A stretch of DNA of 9,008 nucleotides from CAZSGN01 sp964606415 (GCA_964606415.1 CAZSGN010000102.1:1-9008); one strand, 5' to 3'; counted from the stretch's first letter, positions 1-8,689 are shown. Numbers and translations are program-made. Notes: generated from the sequence alone by a model not told the origin.

Positions 1-4
1 TTTT

Positions 5-2242
5 TTAATTTTTAAACGAAGTTATAGACGGAGGCGGCGTTTGCTGTCCCCATTCTGATGGTTCAGGCCCCATTGTTATGGACAACTTACCTCCTTTAAC
101 CATTTTTTCATGCCTGATCCAGCTAAGATTATATGGTTTTCCATTCAATTCTGCTTTTTGAATGAATATATTATCCGCATTATTATTTTTCACTTCGATT
201 TCAAAAAAAGTATTTTCCCCGGTTTCTATTTTCACATGGTCAAACAAAGGACTCCCGATCAGATACACATCCTGGCCAGTAACCGGCATAAGCCCCATGG
301 AACTAAATGCATACCATGCGGACATCGCCCCGGAATCATCTTGTCCCGGCAGACCATTTCTTGAAGGATTATATTGATTATTTAGAATATCCCGCACCCG
401 AACAGCCGTTTTGTCTGGCCTTGACGCGTAATGATAAGCATAAGGAAGAAGGAACAAAGGCTCATTTCCCAATTGAAAATTACCAGACTCAAAAATGCGG
501 TCCAAATACTGCATGAATTCCTCAGAGCCTCCATGTTGTTGAATTAATCCCTCCATATCATGAGGTACATAAGCACTATATGTTTCGGATCCCCCTTCGT
601 AAAAATAAGGGTCATGCCAATGAGCTTTCAGTTTAGAATGTTTGGAAAAACCAGGCACCCACTCACCAGTACTATCTTTAGCCCAAAAATACCCAGCAGA
701 ATCATAAAAAAGATCGAGCACATTTTGTGAACGCGCAAGATACTTTTCATAATGCTCCTCGTCTCCCATCTTTTTAGCTACTTGTGCAACACAAAAATCA
801 TTATACGCATATTCCATTGTCCGGGAAACCGAGCCTGCTGCAGTAGAAGAAAGCACATACCCATAATCAAGATAATCCTGTAAATAACGGCCATAAATCG
901 CGGGATTATCAGATGGTTGAGTTGCATTTTTTAAGACTGCCTCATAAGCGAGATCTTTATTAAAGCCATCTAAACCTTTAACCATCGCATCAGCAATAAT
1001 ACAATCTGCGTTTGTTCCACCCTGTATATCGCTATAATCACCAGCCACCCAGGAATCCAAAAGCCACCCTTCTTTTTTATATATATTCAGCATATTATTA
1101 ATAACACGAACCTGATGTTGTGGATCAATTAAAGTATGAAGCGGCATTACCGTTCTGAATACATCCCATATACAATAATGATCCCAAAAATGAGTGCCTG
1201 TATAGTTCTTCACCTGTCCGGAGACATCTGTCGGCATCAGGAAAGTATTCCTCAAAGAAGAATAGAAAGTGCGGATTTGCTCGGGATAGCCACCCTCAAC
1301 CTGTATCCTGCCAAGTTTATCATTCCAAAGAGAATCTGATATGGTTCTCACATCATCAAAATCCAAATGATCAACATCATTCAAATTATCTTTGGCCTTA
1401 TCCGTACTAATATATGAAATGCCTGTACGCAGGTTAAGTTCTTCGTCCTGTTTAAACTTGTAAGATGCAAAAAAACCAACCTGCTTACCCTGACTCTCCT
1501 TTACGGCTTTATTCAGCTTGTTATCCTTCCATGTCCCGAATCGTTCAAAAGGCTTATCAAATTTAATAAAGAAGTAAATACGATAAGGATTAGGCTCTCC
1601 CCATCCGCCAGTGAAATCAGCATATCCTTTAACCGCAGATTCATTCACAACCTCAACCTCAGCCCCTGTACAACGTGCATCCTCTGGTCCGCCACGAGTC
1701 AAAGTATGACTAATATCAACAAGCACATTGGCCTGCAAAGAAGAATCATCATCCCAGGTAAAAAAACGGTAATTATGAAAGCCTACATGTTTAGCAGATG
1801 TCAAACGACAAGCAACATCGCCTTCACTCCGCCCCAATTCAACATAATAGTGAGCCGGAGACGCATGTTCTGCTCTTCTGCCCAAAGCAACCCGTTTATC
1901 AAGATCAACCTCACCCACCATAGGTGTGACCAGAATATTTCCATAACGAGGGCCACCACCGGTTCCACTGGTATGCGTATGACTAAAACCAATAATATTG
2001 TCTTTATGACAATAGCCATTTGTTTTTTGACACCCATCCATGTCCGGCCCCAGTTTAACCATACCAAAAGGTTGTGCCACACCCGGGAAAACATTACCAC
2101 GATGAGAACCATAAAAATTATTTACACGGGATGTAAAATCCCCGGCTTTATTTTCTTCTTTCTGAGGTGTACAAGAAAGCAAAAGAAAGATTATTCCCGC
2201 TAAAGAAGTGAAGCCCCATCTTCTATTTAACCCTTTATTCAT
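5..2242 (-). CDS. GH92 family alpha-mannosidase, lipoprotein
   Basis: Predicted exo-acting, calcium-dependent alpha-mannosidase of glycoside hydrolase family 92, about 745 residues from the chosen start, a normal family length. It opens with a lipoprotein signal (basic NRR, hydrophobic stretch, LLSC with Cys24), so it is probably anchored in the cell envelope. GH92 hallmarks are FPGVAQPFGMV (about 52-62), GFSHTHTSGTG (85-95), WDVFRT near 360, YVPHDMEGL near 558, GNEP (592-595) and GQDDSGAMSAW (633-643). Glu549 in YEGGSE is the likely general acid, and the Asp pair at 635-636 lies where the family's base residues sit. The reading frame extends up to 2293, but those extra residues would lie before the signal peptide. 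ATG at 2242 (or 2248) places the signal correctly and overlaps the beta-mannosidase stop by 8 bases as ATGAATAA, implying translational coupling. Linkage specificity (alpha-1,2, 1,3, 1,4 or 1,6) cannot be read with confidence. The stop lies at 5-7, so the gene is complete. Confidence 0.93.
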   Translation of the reverse strand: MNKGLNRRWGFTSLAGIIFLLLSCTPQKEENKAGDFTSRVNNFYGSHRGNVFPGVAQPFGMVKLGPDMDGCQKTNGYCHKDNIIGFSHTHTSGTGGGPRYGNILVTPMVGEVDLDKRVALGRRAEHASPAHYYVELGRSEGDVACRLTSAKHVGFHNYRFFTWDDDSSLQANVLVDISHTLTRGGPEDARCTGAEVEVVNESAVKGYADFTGGWGEPNPYRIYFFIKFDKPFERFGTWKDNKLNKAVKESQGKQVGFFASYKFKQDEELNLRTGISYISTDKAKDNLNDVDHLDFDDVRTISDSLWNDKLGRIQVEGGYPEQIRTFYSSLRNTFLMPTDVSGQVKNYTGTHFWDHYCIWDVFRTVMPLHTLIDPQHQVRVINNMLNIYKKEGWLLDSWVAGDYSDIQGGTNADCIIADAMVKGLDGFNKDLAYEAVLKNATQPSDNPAIYGRYLQDYLDYGYVLSSTAAGSVSRTMEYAYNDFCVAQVAKKMGDEEHYEKYLARSQNVLDLFYDSAGYFWAKDSTGEWVPGFSKHSKLKAHWHDPYFYEGGSETYSAYVPHDMEGLIQQHGGSEEFMQYLDRIFESGNFQLGNEPLFLLPYAYHYASRPDKTAVRVRDILNNQYNPSRNGLPGQDDSGAMSAWYAFSSMGLMPVTGQDVYLIGSPLFDHVKIETGENTFFEIEVKNNNADNIFIQKAELNGKPYNLSWIRHEKMVKGGKLSITMGPEPSEWGQQTPPPSITSFKN

Positions 2243-4826
2243 TATCATTGTTTTGAATTTGATTAATTGTATAATATTGAATATTTTTTGCAAATTTATT
2301 CAGATCAGGGGATTTTTCCTTGCTTTTCCATATAATTGTTCTGTTATCTCCCGGCAGCATATCAAAAAAATTATCTGAAAAATGGCCCTCCATCGAATCA
2401 TTAAAAAGATAAATATTTTTAACAAGCGAAAAAGCTTTCAAGTCAATCCGTAACTGGTTTTGATCAATCGCCCTTACGTCAATACTCAAACTATCAGGAG
2501 GTAAACGAAGATTCTTCATCCGATCCATAAAGAAATTACTCTGATCAATCAGGCTGTCGCCTTGTAAAAGGCTACAATTAACCAATATATCCGGATAAGC
2601 ATCAAATTTACGGAGGGAATCCATATCAAAAGAACAATACTTCCTGCTCATCATCGGTTCAACGATTGCATCCACATAAAGATGTTTCAAAACGTTTCCA
2701 TGAAAATCAACAATATCCATTGAAAGCACCATTCCATCGGATTTATTATTTTCTGAAACCACGTATACCTCAACAGCATTTTTATCCTGCACAACAGAGA
2801 CAATCACAGGTTTAAAGAATTTTTTTGCAAAATAATGAAGCGCCTTCCATCTCCCTCCATAGTCAATACTGCTCCATGAAGTAGCCGGCCACGAATCATT
2901 CAATTGCCAAAACAAGGATCCCATGCAATAAGGCATCAATCTCCGGTGATGCTCTGCCCCAATCCGGACGCCTTCGGCCTGAGCCACCTGGCTGAGATAA
3001 ATAAACTTTCTGAAATCACTGGGACGTGAATAATAATAATCCATATACATCCGGATCTTTTGATTACCCCACGGCTGCTTATTATGCCAGTTAAGAACAG
3101 AAGATCTCATGTTTTTACCACATTGTCCTGGAAGATAATCAGCATGCCGGTCTTCAGGTTTTGTAAAAGCATTTACAGTTCGCCAATGAGCAAATCCCTG
3201 ATGCCCATATTCACTAACAAACCGGGGACTAACCTCTTGATATTTCTCAAAAGGAGGAGGACCAAAGTGCACCCGCCAATCATGCATATCACCCCTATTA
3301 GCAGTATTCGGAGGCAATGCCGGGTTGCCTGACCCGGGTGAACTAGGCCAATAAGGCCTGGCTCCATCATATTGCTCAACCAATGAAGGCAATAATTTAA
3401 AACTCAATTTTTTATAATCATCCCAAAGTTTCACAGGGAAATTTTTATGCCACTGTCTTTTCCACAACCACTCTATCTCGTTATCCCCACACCACAAAAC
3501 TACCGAAGGATGGTTGCCAAGCCTTTTTATTTGTTCAATTGCTTCAGCCTCTACGTTATGTCTAAAAACTGAATCCATCCAATACATCTGGTTCCCAAAC
3601 ATAAAATCCTGCCAAACCATGATGCCTTTTTCATCGCACAATTGGTAAAAATAATCAGACTCGTATAAACCTCCGCCCCATACTCTTAGCATATTCATAT
3701 TTGCCTGATAAACATCATCGATCAATTTTTTGTAGCGCCCGGGGCTTAGGCGGTTCACCAGATTATCCATAGGCACCATGTTGGCCCCTTTAGCAAAAAC
3801 AGGTTTTCCGTTAATACGAAAGAAAAAAGACTGCCCATCTTCATCATCATCCTGCACCAGTTCTACTTGCCTCAGACCCATTTTTACATTCTTTACATCC
3901 ACCAAAGACTGTCCATCCCGAAGCCTCATTTCCACCCGGTAAAGCGGTTGGTCACCATAACCCCGGGGAAACCAAAGTTCAGGATCCGGGATGACAAAAT
4001 TAAACCGGTGGTTTGATATACCTTCTTTAGCTTTCACTTTAAAATCGCGGGAAACAACAATACCATCATTATAAATATTGACGACAAGTTCATATTTATT
4101 ATCCTGATCTGAAAAAACATCCAGATTCAACTCAACAACAGCTTTCTGCTCCGTCACCTTTTCTTGTTTTATATACGCTTCATCAATCCGGCCCTTATCC
4201 CATCCAACAATATAAACAGGCTTCCAAATGCCACAAGTCAGCAAACGAGGAGCCCAATCCCATCCATATTGATAGTGAGGCTTCCGGGTTAGGGGACAGG
4301 TCCTGAACTTTCCATCATTAGAGGTAGGCAAGAGAAATGGGATATCATTTCTTTTTGTTATCATTTTCAGTAAAGGAGACTCAAAAATAACTTTTAACTG
4401 ATTGGTGTCTTTTACCAGCTGATCTTTGACAGCAACACGCCATTCCCTATACATGTTATTAGCCGAGAGCAAAGTGTCACCATTAAGAACAACAGTTGCA
4501 TAAGTATCAAGCCCTTCAAATACAAGATCAATATGTTCCCTGCTAAAAACCTCGGGTGAAACCTCAAAAGAAGTTTTATAAATCCAATCTTCCCGTTCAA
4601 TCCACTGCACCTCCTTTTCATTTTCCCGAAAATAGGGATCCGGTATCATTCCTGCTCTCATCAAATCAGCATGGACAATCCCCGGAATTTGGGCCGGCAA
4701 GACAGAATCTATACCAGCCTGGTGAAAATGCCATTCATTATGTAAAAACTGGACATCAGGTTCCTTATTCCCGGAACACGATACCAAAAGCAAACAAGCA
4801 ACCCCGAGTAAAAAATAATTTTTCAT
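2235..4826 (-). CDS. GH2 family beta-mannosidase, lipoprotein
   Basis: Predicted retaining exo-beta-mannosidase of glycoside hydrolase family 2, releasing non-reducing-end beta-mannose, for example from Man-beta-1,4-GlcNAc of an N-glycan core or from manno-oligosaccharides. The 863 residues match the family's usual size. A lipoprotein signal comes first (LLLVSC, Cys17). Then come a sugar-binding jelly-roll domain (about 25-205, with IPGIVHADL and QYGWDWAPR), an Ig-like domain (about 215-325), the catalytic barrel (about 330-680) and C-terminal beta domains. WCGDNEIEW supplies the acid/base Glu450 and FVSEYGHQG the nucleophile Glu539. RVWGGGLYE, FWQLNDSWPATSW and DYGGRWKALHY are strongly beta-mannosidase-like rather than beta-galactosidase-like. 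It is the first gene of a leftward pair with the GH92 enzyme. The start is the only one giving a proper signal peptide. No clear Shine-Dalgarno sequence is seen, which is usual for Bacteroidota. Confidence 0.95.
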   Translation of the reverse strand: MKNYFLLGVACLLLVSCSGNKEPDVQFLHNEWHFHQAGIDSVLPAQIPGIVHADLMRAGMIPDPYFRENEKEVQWIEREDWIYKTSFEVSPEVFSREHIDLVFEGLDTYATVVLNGDTLLSANNMYREWRVAVKDQLVKDTNQLKVIFESPLLKMITKRNDIPFLLPTSNDGKFRTCPLTRKPHYQYGWDWAPRLLTCGIWKPVYIVGWDKGRIDEAYIKQEKVTEQKAVVELNLDVFSDQDNKYELVVNIYNDGIVVSRDFKVKAKEGISNHRFNFVIPDPELWFPRGYGDQPLYRVEMRLRDGQSLVDVKNVKMGLRQVELVQDDDEDGQSFFFRINGKPVFAKGANMVPMDNLVNRLSPGRYKKLIDDVYQANMNMLRVWGGGLYESDYFYQLCDEKGIMVWQDFMFGNQMYWMDSVFRHNVEAEAIEQIKRLGNHPSVVLWCGDNEIEWLWKRQWHKNFPVKLWDDYKKLSFKLLPSLVEQYDGARPYWPSSPGSGNPALPPNTANRGDMHDWRVHFGPPPFEKYQEVSPRFVSEYGHQGFAHWRTVNAFTKPEDRHADYLPGQCGKNMRSSVLNWHNKQPWGNQKIRMYMDYYYSRPSDFRKFIYLSQVAQAEGVRIGAEHHRRLMPYCMGSLFWQLNDSWPATSWSSIDYGGRWKALHYFAKKFFKPVIVSVVQDKNAVEVYVVSENNKSDGMVLSMDIVDFHGNVLKHLYVDAIVEPMMSRKYCSFDMDSLRKFDAYPDILVNCSLLQGDSLIDQSNFFMDRMKNLRLPPDSLSIDVRAIDQNQLRIDLKAFSLVKNIYLFNDSMEGHFSDNFFDMLPGDNRTIIWKSKEKSPDLNKFAKNIQYYTINQIQNNDNE

Positions 4827-4990
4827 TAATAAAGAAGATTACTCAATCCAAATAATATATTAGACGAAAATAATATAAAATAATAAAACCAACATCATAA
4901 GTCATTTAATTCTATTACAAACTGAATTTTAGTACTATCTTCTAAATCTTCATTTTTCAAAAAACGCTTTTTTATTTCACTGCGACTATG

Positions 4991-4998
4991 TAGATTTG
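4991..4998 (+). promoter_or_regulatory. Candidate Bacteroidota -7 element for peptidase T gene
   Basis: TAGATTTG matches the TAnnTTTG -7 consensus exactly. It lies about 95 bases before the ATG at 5094, predicting a transcription start near 5003-5006 and a leader of about 90 bases. The -33 position, about 20 bases upstream, holds a T-run (4968-4973) rather than TTG, so only half the promoter is convincing. The rest of the 4827-5093 intergenic region is very AT-rich, and I saw no exact -7 match there for the divergent beta-mannosidase gene. Confidence 0.5.
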
Positions 4999-5043
4999 TT
5001 TCTATATTAAAAAAAAGTGAAACGATACATATATAAGCACAAT

Positions 5044-5058
5044 ATGATTGTTAATCAT
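5044..5058. promoter_or_regulatory. Perfect short dyad in the peptidase T leader
   Basis: ATGATT-GTT-AATCAT is a perfect 6-base inverted repeat with a 3-base centre. It lies about 40 bases downstream of the predicted transcription start and 35 bases before the start codon. It could be an operator or a weak RNA hairpin. In such AT-rich DNA a chance origin is quite possible, and no known regulator is recognised. Confidence 0.2.
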
Positions 5059-5093
5059 TTATTTTAAACATTAAACCTTATTAAAAAAACCCA

Positions 5094-6470
5094 ATGAACA
5101 TAAAAAGAAGCCCATCATTTATTACATTGATTATCTTATTATTCATAGTAATTCAATGCAAACACTCATCAGATAATAAAACAACAGAGATGGATCCAGA
5201 GCTAAAACAATTTGACCTTTCCTTCATTAATGATGAGCTGGAAAGAGATGTAACCCGCAGATTTCTCAATTACGTGCAATTTGATACCCAGTCAGATGAA
5301 AAGAATGAGACATTTCCCAGCACAAAAAAACAATTGGTGTTGGCCAGGCACATCATGTCCGAATTAGAGGGCACCCATCTCAAAAGCATTCATCTTGACA
5401 GTAATGCCTATTTAACTGCCTTTCTCCCTTCTAACTGTGACAAAGAGGTCCCGGCAATAGGCTTTTTAGCTCATTTTGATACGAGTCCTGAAGTTAGCGG
5501 CAAAAATGTCTCACCCCGCATTATCAAAGAATATGATGGCAAGGCTATTCAGTTAGATGACTCAGGAAAATATATGATTGATCCTGAAACATATCCATCC
5601 TTAAAAAAATATATTGGCCAAACACTAATCACCGCAAGTGGAAACACCCTTTTAGGTGCTGATGATAAGGCCGGCTTGGCAGCCATTGTCAGCCTATTCA
5701 ATCATTTATCTAAGCATCCGGAAATTCAACACGGCCCCCTTTATCTTTGCTTTACACCCGACGAAGAAATCGGGAGGGGTGTTGACAAGATAAACCTGGA
5801 GCGTTTCAAGCCAGATTTTGCATATACCATTGACGGCGGTGAAATAGGTGAACTACAATTTGAAAATTTTAATGCTGCCGCAGCCCAAATAACAATTAAC
5901 GGTTTTAATGTGCATCCAGGCTATGCAAAAGATAAAATGGTCAATGCTATTAATCTCGCCATGGATATTGATCATTCCCTGCCCCGCGATGAAAGACCTT
6001 CCTATACCGAAAATTATGAGGGTTATTATCATCTGTATGAAATCAATGGCAATGTTGAAAAAACAACCATGCAATATATCATCCGGGATCATGACCGGAA
6101 TGCTTTTGAATTAAAGAAAAAGAAAATACAGTCCATTAGCGACTCCCTTAATAAAGAATACAGTAATAAACCAATTCAAGTCCAGTTAAAAGACCAATAT
6201 TACAACATGTCGGAAAAGATCAAACCGGTATTTCATATAATCCGTCTTGCAGAAAGAGCGATGGAGAAAGCGGGTATTCAACCCCTCATAAAACCTATCC
6301 GGGGAGGCACAGACGGCGCCAGGCTTTCATACATGGGCATCCCTTGCCCAAATATCTTTTCAGGAGGCCATCATTTCCATAGCCGTTATGAATATATTCC
6401 AACCTATTCAATGAAGAAAGCCACCGAAGTCATGATTAACATCATTGAAATTCATTGCCAGGAAGAATGA
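5094..6470 (+). CDS. pepT: Peptidase T (M20B tripeptidase) with N-terminal export signal
   Basis: Predicted dizinc aminotripeptidase, removing the N-terminal residue from tripeptides. The M20B active site is intact: GFLAHFDTS (His127 metal ligand, Asp129), LLGADDKAG (Asp190 bridging ligand), TPDEEIG (Glu224 catalytic, Glu225 ligand), TIDGGE (Asp247 ligand) and GGHHFHSRYE (His429 ligand). NVHPGYAKDKMVNA (about 272-285) and RGGTDGARLS (about 403-412) are the PepT dimer and substrate-binding motifs. The core resembles classical PepT of about 408 residues, but this protein has 458. The extra N-terminus is a basic head, a run of about 14 hydrophobic residues and IVIQC (Cys22), then a polar linker. 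This reads as a lipoprotein or signal-anchor segment on a family that is normally cytosolic. Gln before the Cys is atypical for a lipobox. A start at Met33 (5190) would give a conventional soluble enzyme. The upstream start is preferred because the signal is coherent and in frame. The 3' end overlaps the convergent phosphate transporter gene by 19 bases. Confidence 0.93.
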   Translation: MNIKRSPSFITLIILLFIVIQCKHSSDNKTTEMDPELKQFDLSFINDELERDVTRRFLNYVQFDTQSDEKNETFPSTKKQLVLARHIMSELEGTHLKSIHLDSNAYLTAFLPSNCDKEVPAIGFLAHFDTSPEVSGKNVSPRIIKEYDGKAIQLDDSGKYMIDPETYPSLKKYIGQTLITASGNTLLGADDKAGLAAIVSLFNHLSKHPEIQHGPLYLCFTPDEEIGRGVDKINLERFKPDFAYTIDGGEIGELQFENFNAAAAQITINGFNVHPGYAKDKMVNAINLAMDIDHSLPRDERPSYTENYEGYYHLYEINGNVEKTTMQYIIRDHDRNAFELKKKKIQSISDSLNKEYSNKPIQVQLKDQYYNMSEKIKPVFHIIRLAERAMEKAGIQPLIKPIRGGTDGARLSYMGIPCPNIFSGGHHFHSRYEYIPTYSMKKATEVMINIIEIHCQEE

Positions 6471-8689
6471 GGCCTCCTGTCAATAAATAAAGCCTCGGCC
6501 TTAATGGCATTCAGCAGATAATCAATCATATTTTGAGACTCAGATAAGATCATCAGGGATAACATACTGTTTCTTGTGCCTACTTCTTTTCCTTTGACCA
6601 ATTTGATCTGCTTTTTCCGTAGCCCCTTTATTTCTTTAATTATCCCGGCATGCTCTTGCTGAAGTTCATCGATTCTTTCAAAAGCATTATCCTGATGGAC
6701 TTCATATAAGTGATCAATAAATTGTTTTATGGTCGTAATTAATGCCTCCAAATCTTTCCGCTGTTCCTTCAACAAAGGCTTATGGTTATTATCCACATGT
6801 TTAAAAGCCTGTTCAAGCAATTGCTTCGTTGCCCTGGTAGCCTCATGGAGATAATCAAGTATTTCGACATAATGATGGCCTGTTTCAATATTTTCCAGTT
6901 CTACCTTAGCCATCATATCAGGAGCATTATTCTTGCTATCTATAATCTGATCCAACAGAGAACGACCTTCGTAATTACGCTGTTTAAGTATTTTACGTTT
7001 TTCGCTCATCAGGCTTCTAAGTCCATCCTGGTAGACAGCAGATATGCCTGTCAATTGGAAAGAAACGCGTTCCTTACATTTCTGTACCACATCTTCACCT
7101 GTAATCGCAGAGAAAGACTGCCTGGAAACTTCAGCCTGTTCCTGTTTCTTTTTATACATTTTATAGGTTCGGTAAACCATAAACCCGATAAGAAAAACAA
7201 GCAGTCCGATGGCCCAGACCCCTCCCCAGTTAATCAGATTCAGCATCACAAAAGCAACAACAAAAGCACTAATTGCTGTTAAAAACCATCCGCCAATGAC
7301 AGTGACCACCCCGGTAATCCGGTAAACAGCACTTTCACGCCCCCATGCCCGATCGGCGAGCGATGTTCCCATCGCTACCATAAAAGTAACATAAGTAGTA
7401 GAAAGCGGGAGTTTCATCGAAGTAGCAATTGAAATAAGGATACTGGCAACAATTAAATTGACCGAGGCCCTGATCAAATCAAAAGAAATATCTTCCTGGT
7501 TTTTTCTTGCCCTAAACCTCGCATTAATTGCATTCTTCAACCTAAAAGGTATAAAACGACTAAAGCCCTGACTTATATAAACAGCCATCCGGACCAATAT
7601 TTTTGCCAATACGGAACTTTGAAATCTTTCTGTTCCTTCATCCTGACGACTCAAATCAATGGTTGTTTGAGTAACCGACCTTGCCTTTTTTGACAACCAC
7701 AAGGTAACCACCATAACCAACCCGGCAATCACAAGCAAATAGGTAGGCGTTTTCACAGATTCGGCAAGCACCTCCATGCTAAATGTTGAAGGGTCAGCGC
7801 CGGGAGCAGCAATAAACGCTTTAAAAGAAGCCAAACCAGCTAACGGAACACCAATAAAATTAACAAGATCATTCCCGGCAAAAGCCATAGCTAAAGAAAA
7901 GGTACCTGCCAACACAACAACCTTCAGAATATTAACTTTGAATAAACTTTTCAGAAGTTGTGAAAAAACAGTCCAGAATAATAAACTATAAAGAATAATC
8001 TGTCCAGTATTATTCTTTATCCACAAAGCCGTTTCCTCTGCAATAAAAGAAGAATGTTTTGCTCCTTTGACAAGTAAAAAATAAGTGATGGCTGTAATTC
8101 CTAAACCACTAAATAAAGCCCCCAGGTAACGGGCGGGTTTCTCAAAATGAAAAGAGAAACCCATGCGCACAATATACTGTATAATTGCACCTGCCGTGAA
8201 AGAAATAAAAATAGAAAGCAGAATTCCTGCGATAATGGCCAAAGCCTTATCATTATTAATATACTTTCCCACTTCGGCTACATCCAACCCCAAACGGTAA
8301 ACCTTGATCAAAGCCATACCAAAAGCAGCACCAAGAATTTCAAAAACGATGGAGACCGTTGTACTTGTCGGCAGCCCAAAAGTATTAAACAAATCAAGCA
8401 ACAAAATATCAGTCATCATCACGGCAAGGAAGATGAACATGATCTCCTCGAAATAAAACTCCCCGGGATGAAAAATTCCTTTTCTGGCCACTTCCATCAT
8501 TCCATCAGAAAACAATGCACCAGCCAAAACACCTGCTGCAGCAACAACCATAATCACCTTAAAAGATGCAGCTTTTGCCCCAATAGCAGAATTAAGAAAA
8601 TTAACTGCATCATTGCTTACACCAACGATCAAATCGGAAATAGCAGCAATAAAAAGAATAACGAGAACTCCAATAAAAACAGTTTCCAT
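6452..8689 (-). CDS. pit: PiT-family inorganic phosphate transporter with PhoU-like C-terminal domain
   Basis: Predicted inner-membrane, ion-coupled low-affinity phosphate transporter of 745 residues. Both copies of the PiT repeat are visible: GVSNDAVNFLNSAIG (23-37) with GLPTSTTVS (105-113), and AGNDLVNFIGVPLAG (271-285) with KLPLSTTYVTF (426-436). Roughly 10-12 hydrophobic segments lie between 4 and 506, broken by a basic cytoplasmic loop at about 334-400. After KMYKKKQEQ comes a soluble, alpha-helical region (about 525-735) rich in charged heptads, resembling the PhoU/DUF47 fold that is often a separate gene beside pit elsewhere. A long form like this is common in Bacteroidota, from memory. 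The domain could gate uptake or signal phosphate status, which is an inference. The start is well placed: 25 bases after a TAnnTTTG element and downstream of Pho-box-like repeats. The stop lies inside the end of the convergent pepT. Confidence 0.95.
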   Translation of the reverse strand: METVFIGVLVILFIAAISDLIVGVSNDAVNFLNSAIGAKAASFKVIMVVAAAGVLAGALFSDGMMEVARKGIFHPGEFYFEEIMFIFLAVMMTDILLLDLFNTFGLPTSTTVSIVFEILGAAFGMALIKVYRLGLDVAEVGKYINNDKALAIIAGILLSIFISFTAGAIIQYIVRMGFSFHFEKPARYLGALFSGLGITAITYFLLVKGAKHSSFIAEETALWIKNNTGQIILYSLLFWTVFSQLLKSLFKVNILKVVVLAGTFSLAMAFAGNDLVNFIGVPLAGLASFKAFIAAPGADPSTFSMEVLAESVKTPTYLLVIAGLVMVVTLWLSKKARSVTQTTIDLSRQDEGTERFQSSVLAKILVRMAVYISQGFSRFIPFRLKNAINARFRARKNQEDISFDLIRASVNLIVASILISIATSMKLPLSTTYVTFMVAMGTSLADRAWGRESAVYRITGVVTVIGGWFLTAISAFVVAFVMLNLINWGGVWAIGLLVFLIGFMVYRTYKMYKKKQEQAEVSRQSFSAITGEDVVQKCKERVSFQLTGISAVYQDGLRSLMSEKRKILKQRNYEGRSLLDQIIDSKNNAPDMMAKVELENIETGHHYVEILDYLHEATRATKQLLEQAFKHVDNNHKPLLKEQRKDLEALITTIKQFIDHLYEVHQDNAFERIDELQQEHAGIIKEIKGLRKKQIKLVKGKEVGTRNSMLSLMILSESQNMIDYLLNAIKAEALFIDRRPHSSWQ

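Noticed and set aside
1706..2203. Plus-strand open frame of 165 codons opposite the GH92 gene
   Set aside because: It has no domain or promoter and is fully antisense to conserved GH92 motifs.
2170..2242. Possible twin-arginine (Tat) motif NRRWGF at the GH92 N-terminus
   Set aside because: The residues after RR do not fit the SRRxFLK pattern, and an ordinary n-region followed by the LLSC lipobox explains the sequence.
2243..2293. Upstream extension of the GH92 reading frame to an ATG at 2293
   Set aside because: It would add 17 residues in front of a well-formed lipoprotein signal peptide and lies inside the beta-mannosidase coding region; the ATG at 2242 is a better start.
4849..4856. Minus-strand ATTATTTG as a -7 element for the beta-mannosidase gene
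   Set aside because: It does not match the leading TA of the consensus, and no TTG was found at the right distance upstream.
4959..4973. A6-CGC-T6 hairpin in the divergent intergenic region
   Set aside because: The stem contains only A-T pairs and is too weak to act as a terminator; such runs are expected in this AT-rich DNA.
6468..6503. Dyad TGAGGCC / GGCCTTA as a possible terminator between pepT and pit
   Set aside because: The stem is only 7 pairs with one G-U and a 22-base loop, no T-run follows, and it sits in transporter coding sequence.
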